Source of the DNA: Melioribacter roseus
GTDB taxonomy: Bacteria; Bacteroidota; Ignavibacteria; Ignavibacteriales; Melioribacteraceae
Length of the DNA stretch: 64,000 nt
Reading direction: 5' to 3'
NCBI GenBank assembly: GCA_020722065.1
Contig: DYLK01000003.1
Coordinates: forward strand, 89,368 to 153,367
The notes beneath the pieces were generated by a model. The model was not told the DNA's origin. It did not search any database and worked only from the letters and a program-made list of their open reading frames with translations. The stretch's first letter is position 1. Each line of letters begins with the position of its first letter. The translations under genes and the position numbers were made by a program. This document shows positions 34,263 through 43,394 of the stretch, piece after piece.

Positions 34263-35318
34263 ATTAAAAAACTTCTGATATTGTTAGTGTTTTCTACATT
34301 TTTTGCTCAAGAAACAACTAAAGTTGATTCCTTTTTTGTTGGGATGAAAATTAAAGATTTTTCAATTGATAAAAATTCCTTTTGGCTTGCAAGTGAAGGA
34401 AATGGAATTATTGAATTTTCACCAAACGAGAATACTTGGAAAACTTATTCATCAGAAAATGGGAAGTTATCAAACGATATTTTTTACGCAATTTCGCAAG
34501 CTGGCAAATACGTTTTTGCTGGTTCGATTGATGGACTTTTTATCTTTGATAAGCGAAAAAAAAGATGGAGCAAACGTAAATTTAGCATTGGTGGACAACT
34601 TGGAAATTACATCCGTTCTCTTGAATACGACGAAAAAAATAAAACAATGTGGATAGGCCGATTTCAATTTTTAACTCAATTTAATATGAAAAAACGGCGT
34701 TTTGAAAATTATGATTTAACTCAAAACAACGACAATAAATCAAATTCGGTTACAAAACTTAAAGTGATTGATGAAAATCTTTGGGTTGGAACAGAAAATG
34801 GACTATTTTCAATTCCACTTGAACAAGATTTTTCAGAAAGTTTACAATACAATTACTTTGGAAATTCACTAAACTATTTCCCAAATTCAGGGGAAAAAAT
34901 ATCTATTTCTGCTATTCTAAAAGAAAAAGAGAATTATTGGTTTGGATGCAATGAATTTAGAACAAAAGAAAATCCCGAATTTAATCTTGGTGGATTTTAC
35001 AAATATGATGGAATGAATTCTTGGCTGAAAATTGATAAAAATATTGGAATTAATGCAGATGGAATTTCAGATGCAATTGTTATCGGAAATTTTATCTTTG
35101 TAGCAGTTTACGAATTTGATGAGAATACGAAACAAATTTATGGAAGAGGCTTGAACTTGATAAATCGTTCAAATGGTAAAATAATTAAAATTTCAAGTGA
35201 ATCTTTACCTGAACAAATTAATAAAATTCATTATTTGGATGGAAATTTGTGGCTTGCTTCTGATAATGGATTATTCAAGATGCAACTCGAAAACAGATTT
35301 TTCAATTGGGAAAATTGA
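34263..35318 (+). CDS. Secreted beta-propeller protein (two-component-propeller-like)
   Basis: The protein has about 351 residues. No ATG precedes the signal peptide: the hydrophobic stretch KKLLILLVFSTFFAQ begins right after ATT codons at 34260 and 34263, with AAGGTG (34250-34255) at ribosome-site distance. I place the start at ATT 34263; TTG 34281 is the fallback but would cut the signal peptide. The mature protein shows short propeller blades: FWLASEGNGIIEFSPNENTW, YVFAGSIDGLFIF, LWVGTENGLFSI and LWLASDNGLFKM, the pattern of 'Reg_prop' sensors, but it has no membrane helix or kinase domain. It ends one base before the rfaE1 ATG. Its role is unknown; an envelope location is likely. Confidence 0.72.
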   Translation: MKKLLILLVFSTFFAQETTKVDSFFVGMKIKDFSIDKNSFWLASEGNGIIEFSPNENTWKTYSSENGKLSNDIFYAISQAGKYVFAGSIDGLFIFDKRKKRWSKRKFSIGGQLGNYIRSLEYDEKNKTMWIGRFQFLTQFNMKKRRFENYDLTQNNDNKSNSVTKLKVIDENLWVGTENGLFSIPLEQDFSESLQYNYFGNSLNYFPNSGEKISISAILKEKENYWFGCNEFRTKENPEFNLGGFYKYDGMNSWLKIDKNIGINADGISDAIVIGNFIFVAVYEFDENTKQIYGRGLNLINRSNGKIIKISSESLPEQINKIHYLDGNLWLASDNGLFKMQLENRFFNWEN

Positions 35319-35319
35319 G

Positions 35320-36312
35320 ATGATTAAACTAAAACGACTAAATGAATTAAGTAAACAAATTAAAGGAAAACGAATCGCAGTAATTGGCGATATGATGATT
35401 GATGCATATTTTCAAGGTGTTGTTAACAGAATTTCACCTGAAGCACCAGTGCCAGTTGTTGATATTGATAACGAATTTTTTAGATTTGGCGGGGCAGCAA
35501 ATGTAGCGAATAATATTGTCCACTTAGGTGGAATTCCAATTCCGGTTGGAATTATTGGAAACGATAATTATGGTAAAATATTCAAAAAATTGCTTGATAA
35601 ACAAAATATTTCGTCAGAAGGAATTATTGTTGATTCTGAACGACCAACGACAGCAAAAGTCCGAGTAATTGCCGAAAGTCAGCATCTTGTTAGAATAGAT
35701 AAGGAAGTCAAAACTGATATTTCAAATAAAATCGAGCAAAAACTTCTTAATTATTTCATTAAAATTGTTAATAATATAGATGCTGTAATTCTTCAGGATT
35801 ACAACAAGGGAATTCTGACAAGGAGAATTATTTCTGAAATTATTGATATTTCTAATAAAAATAACAAAATTATTACTGTCGATCCAAAGTTTAAAAATTT
35901 CTTTGAATATAAAAATGTTACACTTTTCAAACCAAATAAATCTGAAATTGAAAATGCTTTTGCAATTAAGTTTGAAAATGAACAAATGTTGATTGAATAC
36001 GGACAAAAATTGCTTGAAAAAAATAATGCAAAATCAGTTTTAATTACTTTGAGTGAAAAAGGAATTATATTGTTCGAAAAAGGCAAAAGTGAAATTACGC
36101 GAATTCCAACAAAAGCAAGAAAAGTTGCAGACGTTTCTGGAGCTGGTGATACTGTAATTTCAACACTCACTTTAGCTTTAACTGCTGGAGCAAGTTTAGA
36201 AGAAGCCTCATTTTTAGCAAATTACGCGGCTGGAATTGTCTGCGAAGAAGTTGGAATAATTCCAATTGACCACGAAAAGTTATTCGAAGAAGTTAAATTG
36301 AGTATAAAATGA
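35320..36312 (+). CDS. rfaE1: RfaE1-type sugar kinase (heptose-7-phosphate kinase)
   Basis: The protein has 330 residues. I use ATG 35320 rather than an in-frame ATG at 35197, which would read through the propeller gene. It is a PfkB-family kinase of the RfaE domain I (HldE-N) type, which phosphorylates D-glycero-D-manno-heptose 7-phosphate at C1 for LPS core synthesis. Seen: IAVIGDMMIDAYFQG (about 21-35), FFRFGGAANVANNI (about 52-65), and the catalytic C-terminal motif DVSGAGDTVISTL (about 272-284). The adenylyltransferase half is a separate gene immediately downstream, a split arrangement. Confidence 0.92.
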   Translation: MIKLKRLNELSKQIKGKRIAVIGDMMIDAYFQGVVNRISPEAPVPVVDIDNEFFRFGGAANVANNIVHLGGIPIPVGIIGNDNYGKIFKKLLDKQNISSEGIIVDSERPTTAKVRVIAESQHLVRIDKEVKTDISNKIEQKLLNYFIKIVNNIDAVILQDYNKGILTRRIISEIIDISNKNNKIITVDPKFKNFFEYKNVTLFKPNKSEIENAFAIKFENEQMLIEYGQKLLEKNNAKSVLITLSEKGIILFEKGKSEITRIPTKARKVADVSGAGDTVISTLTLALTAGASLEEASFLANYAAGIVCEEVGIIPIDHEKLFEEVKLSIK

Positions 36313-36794
36313 GTAAAATTATACTAAATCACAACGAATTACTAAATGAAATCCTTATTATTAAAAATAGTGGAAGAAAAGTGGTTTTTACAAATGGTTG
36401 CTTTGATATTCTTCACGCTGGACATGTAGATTATCTCAACAAAGCAAAATCTTCAGGCGATGTTTTAGTTGTAGCTTTGAACAGCGATGCTTCAATTTCC
36501 CGAATTAAAGGCGACAAACGACCAATTGTCCCTTTCGAACAAAGAGCTTTTGTAATTTCAAATTTACAATGTGTTGATTTTGTAACAATTTTCGAAGAAG
36601 ATACACCAGCTAAAATCATTGAAAAAATTCTACCAAATGTGCTTGTAAAAGGAGCAGATTGGGACGAAACAAAAATTGTTGGAAGAGATGTAGTTTTGAA
36701 AAATGGCGGAGAAATCAAGCGAATTGAATTTGAATTCAAACAATCTACTTCAAATATTATTTCATTTATTCTTGAAAAATACGGTCGAAATTGA
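36309..36794 (+). CDS. rfaE2: RfaE2-type adenylyltransferase (heptose-1-phosphate adenylyltransferase)
   Basis: The protein has 161 residues of the cytidylyltransferase-like superfamily, RfaE domain II (HldE-C). It transfers AMP from ATP to glycero-manno-heptose 1-phosphate to make ADP-heptose. The nucleotide-binding HxGH motif is in TNGCFDILHAGHVDYL (about 25-40). VALNSDASISRIKGDKRPIV and LVKGADWDE are further family marks. The ATG overlaps the rfaE1 stop by 4 bases and its own stop overlaps the TamB-like gene. Confidence 0.95.
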   Translation: MSKIILNHNELLNEILIIKNSGRKVVFTNGCFDILHAGHVDYLNKAKSSGDVLVVALNSDASISRIKGDKRPIVPFEQRAFVISNLQCVDFVTIFEEDTPAKIIEKILPNVLVKGADWDETKIVGRDVVLKNGGEIKRIEFEFKQSTSNIISFILEKYGRN

Positions 36795-39700
36795 GCGAAA
36801 ACACAGAAATAACGCCATCAAAAATTGAAAAGAAGAAGTTCCGCCGCACATTATTTCAAAAAATTGTGAACTTTTTCCTCTCGATAGTTTTATCTATTCT
36901 TGTTTTGCTTTTAATTTTAATTGGTTTTACCCAAACTTCCTATTTCAGAAATTTCGTTAAGAATCAAATTATTACAAATGTAAACGACCAAATCCAAGGT
37001 AGAATTTACATCGAATCAATTTCTGGTTCATTTTTCACAACTTTAGAAATCAATAAATTTGGTTTAATTGCAAAATCGGATACAGTATTTAAAGCTGATA
37101 AATTCAATCTTCGGTTAGATATTTGGGCAATTATTCAGAAAAAGATAAAATTGAAAGAAATAAATCTTCTAAATCCCGAAATCCTTTTTGTTGAGAATGA
37201 AAAAGGAGATTTTACAATTTTGGATGCACTTTCTTTGAAAATTCTTAAAAAAAATGAAGAAAAAACTCGGTTCCCATTTAAAATTGAAATTAGTGAATTG
37301 AGAATTACAAACGCTAATTTCTCTTTAAAAGATTTTGCACATTCAAGAATTGATTCTACATACAATTATCTGACCACAAAAGATTTTTCAATTTCTGAAC
37401 TGAATTTGTCTTTTGCATTAAATGCTGACATAAATAAAAATATTTATTCTTTGAATTTGCGAGAACTCGAATTTTTGACAAACTTAAAAAAATTCCAACT
37501 AAACGACTTAAACGGGAAAATCAATATTTCGCCCGAAAAGATAATTATAAGCAATTTGAATTTTATTTCTGACAATTCAGATTTGTTACTTAACGCCGAA
37601 ATTGATAAGCTAAATCTTTTTGACAAAATAGTTTACGAAAATTTTGGAGATTATCCAGTCAAATTATCTCTGCAAGCAAATCCATTCCATTTTGATGATT
37701 TAACAACTTTCTTGCCTGAACTTGATTTTCTGAAAGGACCGATTTATGGTGAAATTCAAGCAAGTGGAAAATTTAGTGATTTGAAAATTGAAAAATTAGA
37801 TTTAGCAATTGATAGAACTGAACTTTTCATGAAAGGGGAAATAAAAAATATCGAAAATCCTAAAAAATTGTGGATTGACGCACAATTTCGCAATAGCAGA
37901 ATAAATTATGATGAAATCGCAAACTTATTAGGTGGGTTAGAATTGCCAAATTATTCGAATGTTGAATTGGAGAATCTTTCGGCATCGTACAAAGGCGAGA
38001 CTGATGTTTTTATCGCAGATTTCAAAGGGAATTTTGAGGAAGGTGAATTTTCGACAAAAACAAAGTTCGATTTCAGAAAAAAAGATATGAAATATGATAT
38101 TTCTTTAGTTACAAAAAATCTTGATTTGAAGAAAATTATTGGTGAAAGTACAAGTTTAAACTTAAATGCAAAATTGAATGGAATCGGAATAAATCCAGCA
38201 AAAATGACAAATTCAGCCGAAATAATAATCAAAAATTCAAATTATGGACAAAATTTTGTAAATGAATTAAGTATTATTCAAAATGCAAAACAAGGACAAA
38301 TTAGTATCGAGTTGCTTTCACAAATTGAAGAAGCATTAATCGGTTTTGATGTAAATATTGATATTTCTAAAAAAAATCCAGTTTTAAGTGCATATTCATC
38401 ATTTAATAAATTAAATTTAGGAAAGCTACTCGCCGATGAAACGCTAAATTCAGATTTGAATTTCAACTTAAATTTTAATATCAAATTAGATTCTACACAA
38501 ACTGAAACAAATTCATATTTTCAGAATATGAATGGTGAATTGGAAATGACTTTTGACTCATCAAAATTCAAGAATAGTTACGCACTTTCGGATAAAAAAA
38601 TTGATTTGTCGATGTGGACTGACGAATTGGGACAAAATTTAGATTTGCAATCTGAAATATTAGATGCAAAAATTAGCGGTAAATTCACTTTCCCAGGAAT
38701 TGCAAAAATCATAACATCACAGATTGATAGAATTTCGAATACAATAAAGGCTGAATTAAGCGAAGATTTAGTTAAAAAGGAATTTCAAAAAACGGAAATC
38801 GTAAAAGATTTGAGTAATATGAATTTCAAGTTTGTGTTCAAAGATGCCGAAATTCTTGCCCATCTTTTTAATTTTCAGAATTTTAGTGCAAATGGATATT
38901 TTTACGGGGAAATAACCAACGATTCCACTGATTTTAAGATTTATGCAAATTCATATTTCTCAAATTTCTTATTTAATAATAATGACGATTTGTACTATTT
39001 TGACAATTTATCGCTTTCGATGAATGCTAAAAATTCTAATTTAAGAGACGAACTATCTGAAATTGAATTTAATCTGATAAATTCTGCCGATAGATTTTTT
39101 GTTGGCGAAAATATAACAAATAGTATAATTGATATTGATTTCTTTAATGAAAAATTGCTTTTTAACGTAACTGCAATTATTGATTCAAATCTTGAAGTTG
39201 ATTTAGGTGGAGATTTTGTTTTCAAAGAATTATCTCAACAACTTACAATAACAAATTTGGAAGCATCAAAGGAAAAAGCCAAAATAAGAAATCTTGAACC
39301 ATTTTTCGTAACTTTTTCTGATAGCGGCTATACTTTAAAAAATATCAATTTGGAATTAGATTCCGCACAAATAAAACTTGATGGAATATATTCTCATTCC
39401 GGTTCTGTAGATTTTAATCTTGCCACAAACGATTTAGATTTATTTTCATTATTTAGCATAATTAAAACTGAAGAAACACCAAAAATTGCAGGGAAAATTG
39501 ATTTATCTACAAAAATTAGCGGAAAAACTGAGAATCCTAAAATTGATGTGAATTTTCTTTGTAAAGATTTTGGTTTTGATAACGTAAATTTTGGAAATAT
39601 AAGTTTTACGAATCATTTGGAAAATTTTCAAACAAACTTTGATTTGAAACTTAGCAAAATAGAAAATGATGGGGAAAAAGTTCTTGTCTCTTCTAAAGGA

Positions 39701-41284
39701 TATATTCCACTTCCAATTTCAGAATTATCCGAAAAGTTTGTGAAAAAATCTGATGAAATGGACGTGAAAATTGAAACAAAAGATTTTAATATTAAAGCAT
39801 TGGGAAATATAATTCCAGCAATTGAAGATCAAAATGGTTTGTTAAATTCAGAAATTGGAATTTCTGGAACAATTTTTAACCCAATCTTAAATGGCTTCGC
39901 GAATCTTGAAAATTCAAAACTTACAGTAAAAGCAACAGGCTTAAATTACAATCTATCATCAAGTATTAATTTAGAAAACAACCTAATTACAATAAAGCAG
40001 ATGCAATTAAGCAATACAGATAGAAAACTAAATAATAAAAAATTAAGTGTAATTGGAAGTATTAAATTTGATTCCTACGAATTTTCTGATTTAGATATGG
40101 ATATTTATGGAACACTTGCTTTATTAAGTGAAAAATCGAAGAAAGTAAGTCCAAATTATTATGGTGATTTAGTTATTGCAACAGATGGAAGAATGAAAGT
40201 TGAATATCAAAATCAAAAAGCAGTATTAAAAGGTGGAATTATAGTAAAAGACGCAAACTTAACAATTGTTTCTGCAAGTAGTAATGAAAACGCAAGTGAA
40301 TCTGATATTATTTACGAATACAAGCATGAAATTCCAGATTCGACAAATACTGATGAAATATTGCTTGATGAAATTCTATTAGAAAAAATTAAAAATGCCT
40401 CAAAGCCAAAAACGGAGGAAGATATTTTTTTAAATTATGATCTTGATTTAACGATTGAAAATAGAGCATTATTAAATTTTATTCTTTCAAAAGAGACTAA
40501 TCAAAAGTTATCAGTAATTACAAGTGGTTCACTTAAATTAAAAGATATTGACGGAATTTCTTCAGTGCAAGGTGTTTTTAATTTATTGCCAGGTTCTCAA
40601 TTGGAATTTTTACGTACTTTTGATGCAACTGGGTTCATAAGATTTGAGCGTGAAATAGATAATCCATATCTTGAAATTGTTGCAGTTTATCAGGGAACTT
40701 ATACTAATCAAGATAATCCAGATAACATAACTGAAGAAATGGTCGCAGTAAAAATTAAATTAGCTGGATTATTGAGCGAACTTGGTAAATCTATAACAGA
40801 AGATAAAAAGAGTATTTCAGTTTATGTTGGAAAGAAGAATATCGATTCAAATATTCCAGATCCAAAATTGGAAGCCTCAGATGCGTTTTCTTTTATACTT
40901 TTTAATAAATTCAATTCCAATTTAACGTCTAATGAACAATTTCAGCTTTCAAGTGAATTATCAAACGCAGCAACAGCAATGTTGGGTACAGTTATGGCTG
41001 GATTTATAAACTCGCAAGTAGGAGATGTTGTAAAAGATATTCAACTGAAACAAACAACAACCACAACAAGATTAACAGTAAAAGGAAGAGTTGGACAATT
41101 TTACTATTCACTTGGTGGTGATTTAAATGCTATGCAAGATATTTCCCAAGCAAATTGGAAAGCGGAATATTTTTTTAGCAAAAACTTATCTTTCAGAATA
41201 GAAAGAAGGGAACCAATTACAGGCTATTTCAGTGGTGTCAAGATGACAGACGAAATGGCAATAAAATATAGGGTATCATTTTAA
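36791..41284 (+). CDS. tamB: TamB-like translocation/assembly (AsmA-superfamily) protein
   Basis: The protein has 1,497 residues. The start is TTG 36791, overlapping the rfaE2 stop by 4 bases; no nearby ATG fits. One N-terminal membrane helix (about 27-48) anchors a long periplasmic beta-strand-rich body, as in TamB and related bridge-like lipid-transfer proteins. The C-terminal DUF490/TamB domain is visible from about residue 1240 (GVFNLLPGSQLEFLRTFDAT, later VKGRVGQFYYSLGGDLN, ending KYRVSF). In the family the protein links inner and outer membrane and helps insert beta-barrel proteins or move phospholipid. Its place beside a barrel-fusion gene and heptose genes fits envelope work. rnr overlaps its stop by one base. 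Confidence 0.88.
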   Translation: MSENTEITPSKIEKKKFRRTLFQKIVNFFLSIVLSILVLLLILIGFTQTSYFRNFVKNQIITNVNDQIQGRIYIESISGSFFTTLEINKFGLIAKSDTVFKADKFNLRLDIWAIIQKKIKLKEINLLNPEILFVENEKGDFTILDALSLKILKKNEEKTRFPFKIEISELRITNANFSLKDFAHSRIDSTYNYLTTKDFSISELNLSFALNADINKNIYSLNLRELEFLTNLKKFQLNDLNGKINISPEKIIISNLNFISDNSDLLLNAEIDKLNLFDKIVYENFGDYPVKLSLQANPFHFDDLTTFLPELDFLKGPIYGEIQASGKFSDLKIEKLDLAIDRTELFMKGEIKNIENPKKLWIDAQFRNSRINYDEIANLLGGLELPNYSNVELENLSASYKGETDVFIADFKGNFEEGEFSTKTKFDFRKKDMKYDISLVTKNLDLKKIIGESTSLNLNAKLNGIGINPAKMTNSAEIIIKNSNYGQNFVNELSIIQNAKQGQISIELLSQIEEALIGFDVNIDISKKNPVLSAYSSFNKLNLGKLLADETLNSDLNFNLNFNIKLDSTQTETNSYFQNMNGELEMTFDSSKFKNSYALSDKKIDLSMWTDELGQNLDLQSEILDAKISGKFTFPGIAKIITSQIDRISNTIKAELSEDLVKKEFQKTEIVKDLSNMNFKFVFKDAEILAHLFNFQNFSANGYFYGEITNDSTDFKIYANSYFSNFLFNNNDDLYYFDNLSLSMNAKNSNLRDELSEIEFNLINSADRFFVGENITNSIIDIDFFNEKLLFNVTAIIDSNLEVDLGGDFVFKELSQQLTITNLEASKEKAKIRNLEPFFVTFSDSGYTLKNINLELDSAQIKLDGIYSHSGSVDFNLATNDLDLFSLFSIIKTEETPKIAGKIDLSTKISGKTENPKIDVNFLCKDFGFDNVNFGNISFTNHLENFQTNFDLKLSKIENDGEKVLVSSKGYIPLPISELSEKFVKKSDEMDVKIETKDFNIKALGNIIPAIEDQNGLLNSEIGISGTIFNPILNGFANLENSKLTVKATGLNYNLSSSINLENNLITIKQMQLSNTDRKLNNKKLSVIGSIKFDSYEFSDLDMDIYGTLALLSEKSKKVSPNYYGDLVIATDGRMKVEYQNQKAVLKGGIIVKDANLTIVSASSNENASESDIIYEYKHEIPDSTNTDEILLDEILLEKIKNASKPKTEEDIFLNYDLDLTIENRALLNFILSKETNQKLSVITSGSLKLKDIDGISSVQGVFNLLPGSQLEFLRTFDATGFIRFEREIDNPYLEIVAVYQGTYTNQDNPDNITEEMVAVKIKLAGLLSELGKSITEDKKSISVYVGKKNIDSNIPDPKLEASDAFSFILFNKFNSNLTSNEQFQLSSELSNAATAMLGTVMAGFINSQVGDVVKDIQLKQTTTTTRLTVKGRVGQFYYSLGGDLNAMQDISQANWKAEYFFSKNLSFRIERREPITGYFSGVKMTDEMAIKYRVSF

Positions 41285-43374
41285 TGAAAAAGAAAATAAT
41301 AGCATTTTTTAAGAAAAATCCATTTAAACAATTCAAATCAAAATCAATTAAAAAGGAATTTGGTTTGAATGATTTTGAATATGAACAATTAAAACACATA
41401 TTGAATCAGTTAGTAAAAGAATCAATAATTCAAAAAACTGGTTCAAAGTATCAATTAATTATAAATTATAAAGGGAAAAATCAAGGCGTTTTTGAATATA
41501 TAAATCAAGGCAAAGGGTTTGGTTTTGTTACGCTAAAAGATTCTGAAGTGAAAGATATTTTCATTCCATTTCACGCAATGGGAACGGCTTTTCACGGAGA
41601 TTTGGTAGAAGTTGAACTTTCTGCAATTCAAAAAGGAAAAACAACAGAAGGGAAAGTTGTTAGAGTTTTAGAACGAAACAGAAAAGAAATAGTCGGTACT
41701 TTCAAGAAATCGAAGTCATTTTGTTACGTAGAACCAGATGATAAAAAAATCCCGAGGAATATTCTCGTTCCTGAAAAATCTTGTACTCAAGTTGCCGAAA
41801 ATGACAAAGTTGTAGTAGGAAATATCATTTGGGAAGACGCAGAAATGAATCCAGAAGGCGAAATAATCGAAGTCCTTGGAAATGTAAATAATTATGAACT
41901 CGAAATTTTGTCGATTGCCCGCGAAAATAACTTCCCGACATCTTTTAGTAAGGAAGTTGAAGCTGAATTAGAAGAAATCTCTGAAATAATTCCTGAAACA
42001 GAAATGAAAAATCGTATTGATTTTCGTGATGAAATTGTTTTTACAATCGACCCAGAAGATGCTAAAGATTTTGATGACGCACTTTCAATCAAGCAATTGG
42101 GAAATGGTAATTTTCAAGTCGGAATTCATATTGCAGATGTAAGTCATTTTGTTAAAAAGGGAACAGAACTTTTTGAAGAAGCTTTGGAAAGGGCAACTTC
42201 TGTTTATTTCGTTGGAAAAGTTTTACCTATGTTGCCAGAAAAAATATCAAATAAAATATGTTCACTTGTCCCAAATGAAGATAGATTAACTTTTTCGGTA
42301 ATTACAGAAATTACTCCACGAGGGAAAGTAGAAAAATATGAAATTGCTAAAACAATAATAAATAGTAAAAAACGCTTCACTTACGAAGAGGCAAATGAGA
42401 TTTTGATTAAAAAAGAAGGAATATTTTTCGAAGAATTATCAATTTTGAATAAAATTGCTATTATTTTACGTAAAAAACGATTTGCAAGCGGAAGTATTAA
42501 CTTCCATTCGAATGAAGTAAAGTTTACTTTAGATGAAAAATATCGACCAATAAGCATAGTTAAAAAAAATCAAATTGAAACAAATATGCTAATTGAAGAA
42601 TTTATGTTGCTTGCCAATAAAATTGTAGCAACTTATTTCAAAGGACTTAATTTAAATGAGTATTTCATTTATAGAGTACACGATTTACCTGACCGTGAAA
42701 AACTATTAGAATTCGCAAAATTTGTTAAATCGCTTGGCTTTTCATTCGACCCTAATTCTTCAAACAAATCGAAACAATTTCAGCAATTACTTGAGCAAGC
42801 CGCAGGCACAACTGAAGAAATTCTTATAAATGATGTAGCAATTCGTTCGATGGCAAAAGCTGAATATTCTGTTAAAAATATTGGACATTATGGTTTAGCG
42901 TTCAAAAACTATGCACATTTTACTTCCCCAATTCGAAGATTTCCAGATTTGGTTGTACATCAAATATTATTTGATAAATTGAACAATCGCAAACCAACTT
43001 TTTCTAATAAAGAAATTGAACAAATAGCTGAACATTCGTCTAAACAAGAGAGAAATGCAGTTAATGCAGAACGGACTTCAGTAAAAATAAAACAAACTGA
43101 GTTTATAAAGCAACATATTGGAGAAGTGTTTGTCGGAATTATTTCTGGAATAACAAGTTGGGGAATGTTTATTGAATTAACTGAAACCTTGACAGAAGGA
43201 TTAATTCGATTGCGTGATATTGATGGCGATTATTTTGTTTATGATGAATCAAAATTTAGTTTAGTTGGTACAAGAACTGGGAAAAAATTTAGGTTGGGTG
43301 ATAAAGTAAAAGTAAAAGTTAATCGAGTAGATGAAAAAAGACGTGAAATCGATTTTCTTCTTTCGGATGAATAA
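41284..43374 (+). CDS. rnr: Ribonuclease R
   Basis: The 696-residue enzyme is a 3'-to-5' exoribonuclease of the RNase II/RNB family, degrading structured mRNA and rRNA fragments. It has an N-terminal winged-helix region (about 5-55), cold-shock domains (about 65-220), an RNB catalytic domain from about 250 with the metal-binding TIDPEDAKDFDDALS (about 256-270) and HIADVSHFV, the YSVKNIGHYGLAF and FTSPIRRFPDLVVHQ motifs, and an S1 domain with basic residues at the end (about 615-696). It is slightly shorter than the E. coli enzyme. Confidence 0.95.
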   Translation: MKKKIIAFFKKNPFKQFKSKSIKKEFGLNDFEYEQLKHILNQLVKESIIQKTGSKYQLIINYKGKNQGVFEYINQGKGFGFVTLKDSEVKDIFIPFHAMGTAFHGDLVEVELSAIQKGKTTEGKVVRVLERNRKEIVGTFKKSKSFCYVEPDDKKIPRNILVPEKSCTQVAENDKVVVGNIIWEDAEMNPEGEIIEVLGNVNNYELEILSIARENNFPTSFSKEVEAELEEISEIIPETEMKNRIDFRDEIVFTIDPEDAKDFDDALSIKQLGNGNFQVGIHIADVSHFVKKGTELFEEALERATSVYFVGKVLPMLPEKISNKICSLVPNEDRLTFSVITEITPRGKVEKYEIAKTIINSKKRFTYEEANEILIKKEGIFFEELSILNKIAIILRKKRFASGSINFHSNEVKFTLDEKYRPISIVKKNQIETNMLIEEFMLLANKIVATYFKGLNLNEYFIYRVHDLPDREKLLEFAKFVKSLGFSFDPNSSNKSKQFQQLLEQAAGTTEEILINDVAIRSMAKAEYSVKNIGHYGLAFKNYAHFTSPIRRFPDLVVHQILFDKLNNRKPTFSNKEIEQIAEHSSKQERNAVNAERTSVKIKQTEFIKQHIGEVFVGIISGITSWGMFIELTETLTEGLIRLRDIDGDYFVYDESKFSLVGTRTGKKFRLGDKVKVKVNRVDEKRREIDFLLSDE

Positions 43375-43394
43375 TCTTTTTTGTATTATTTTTT

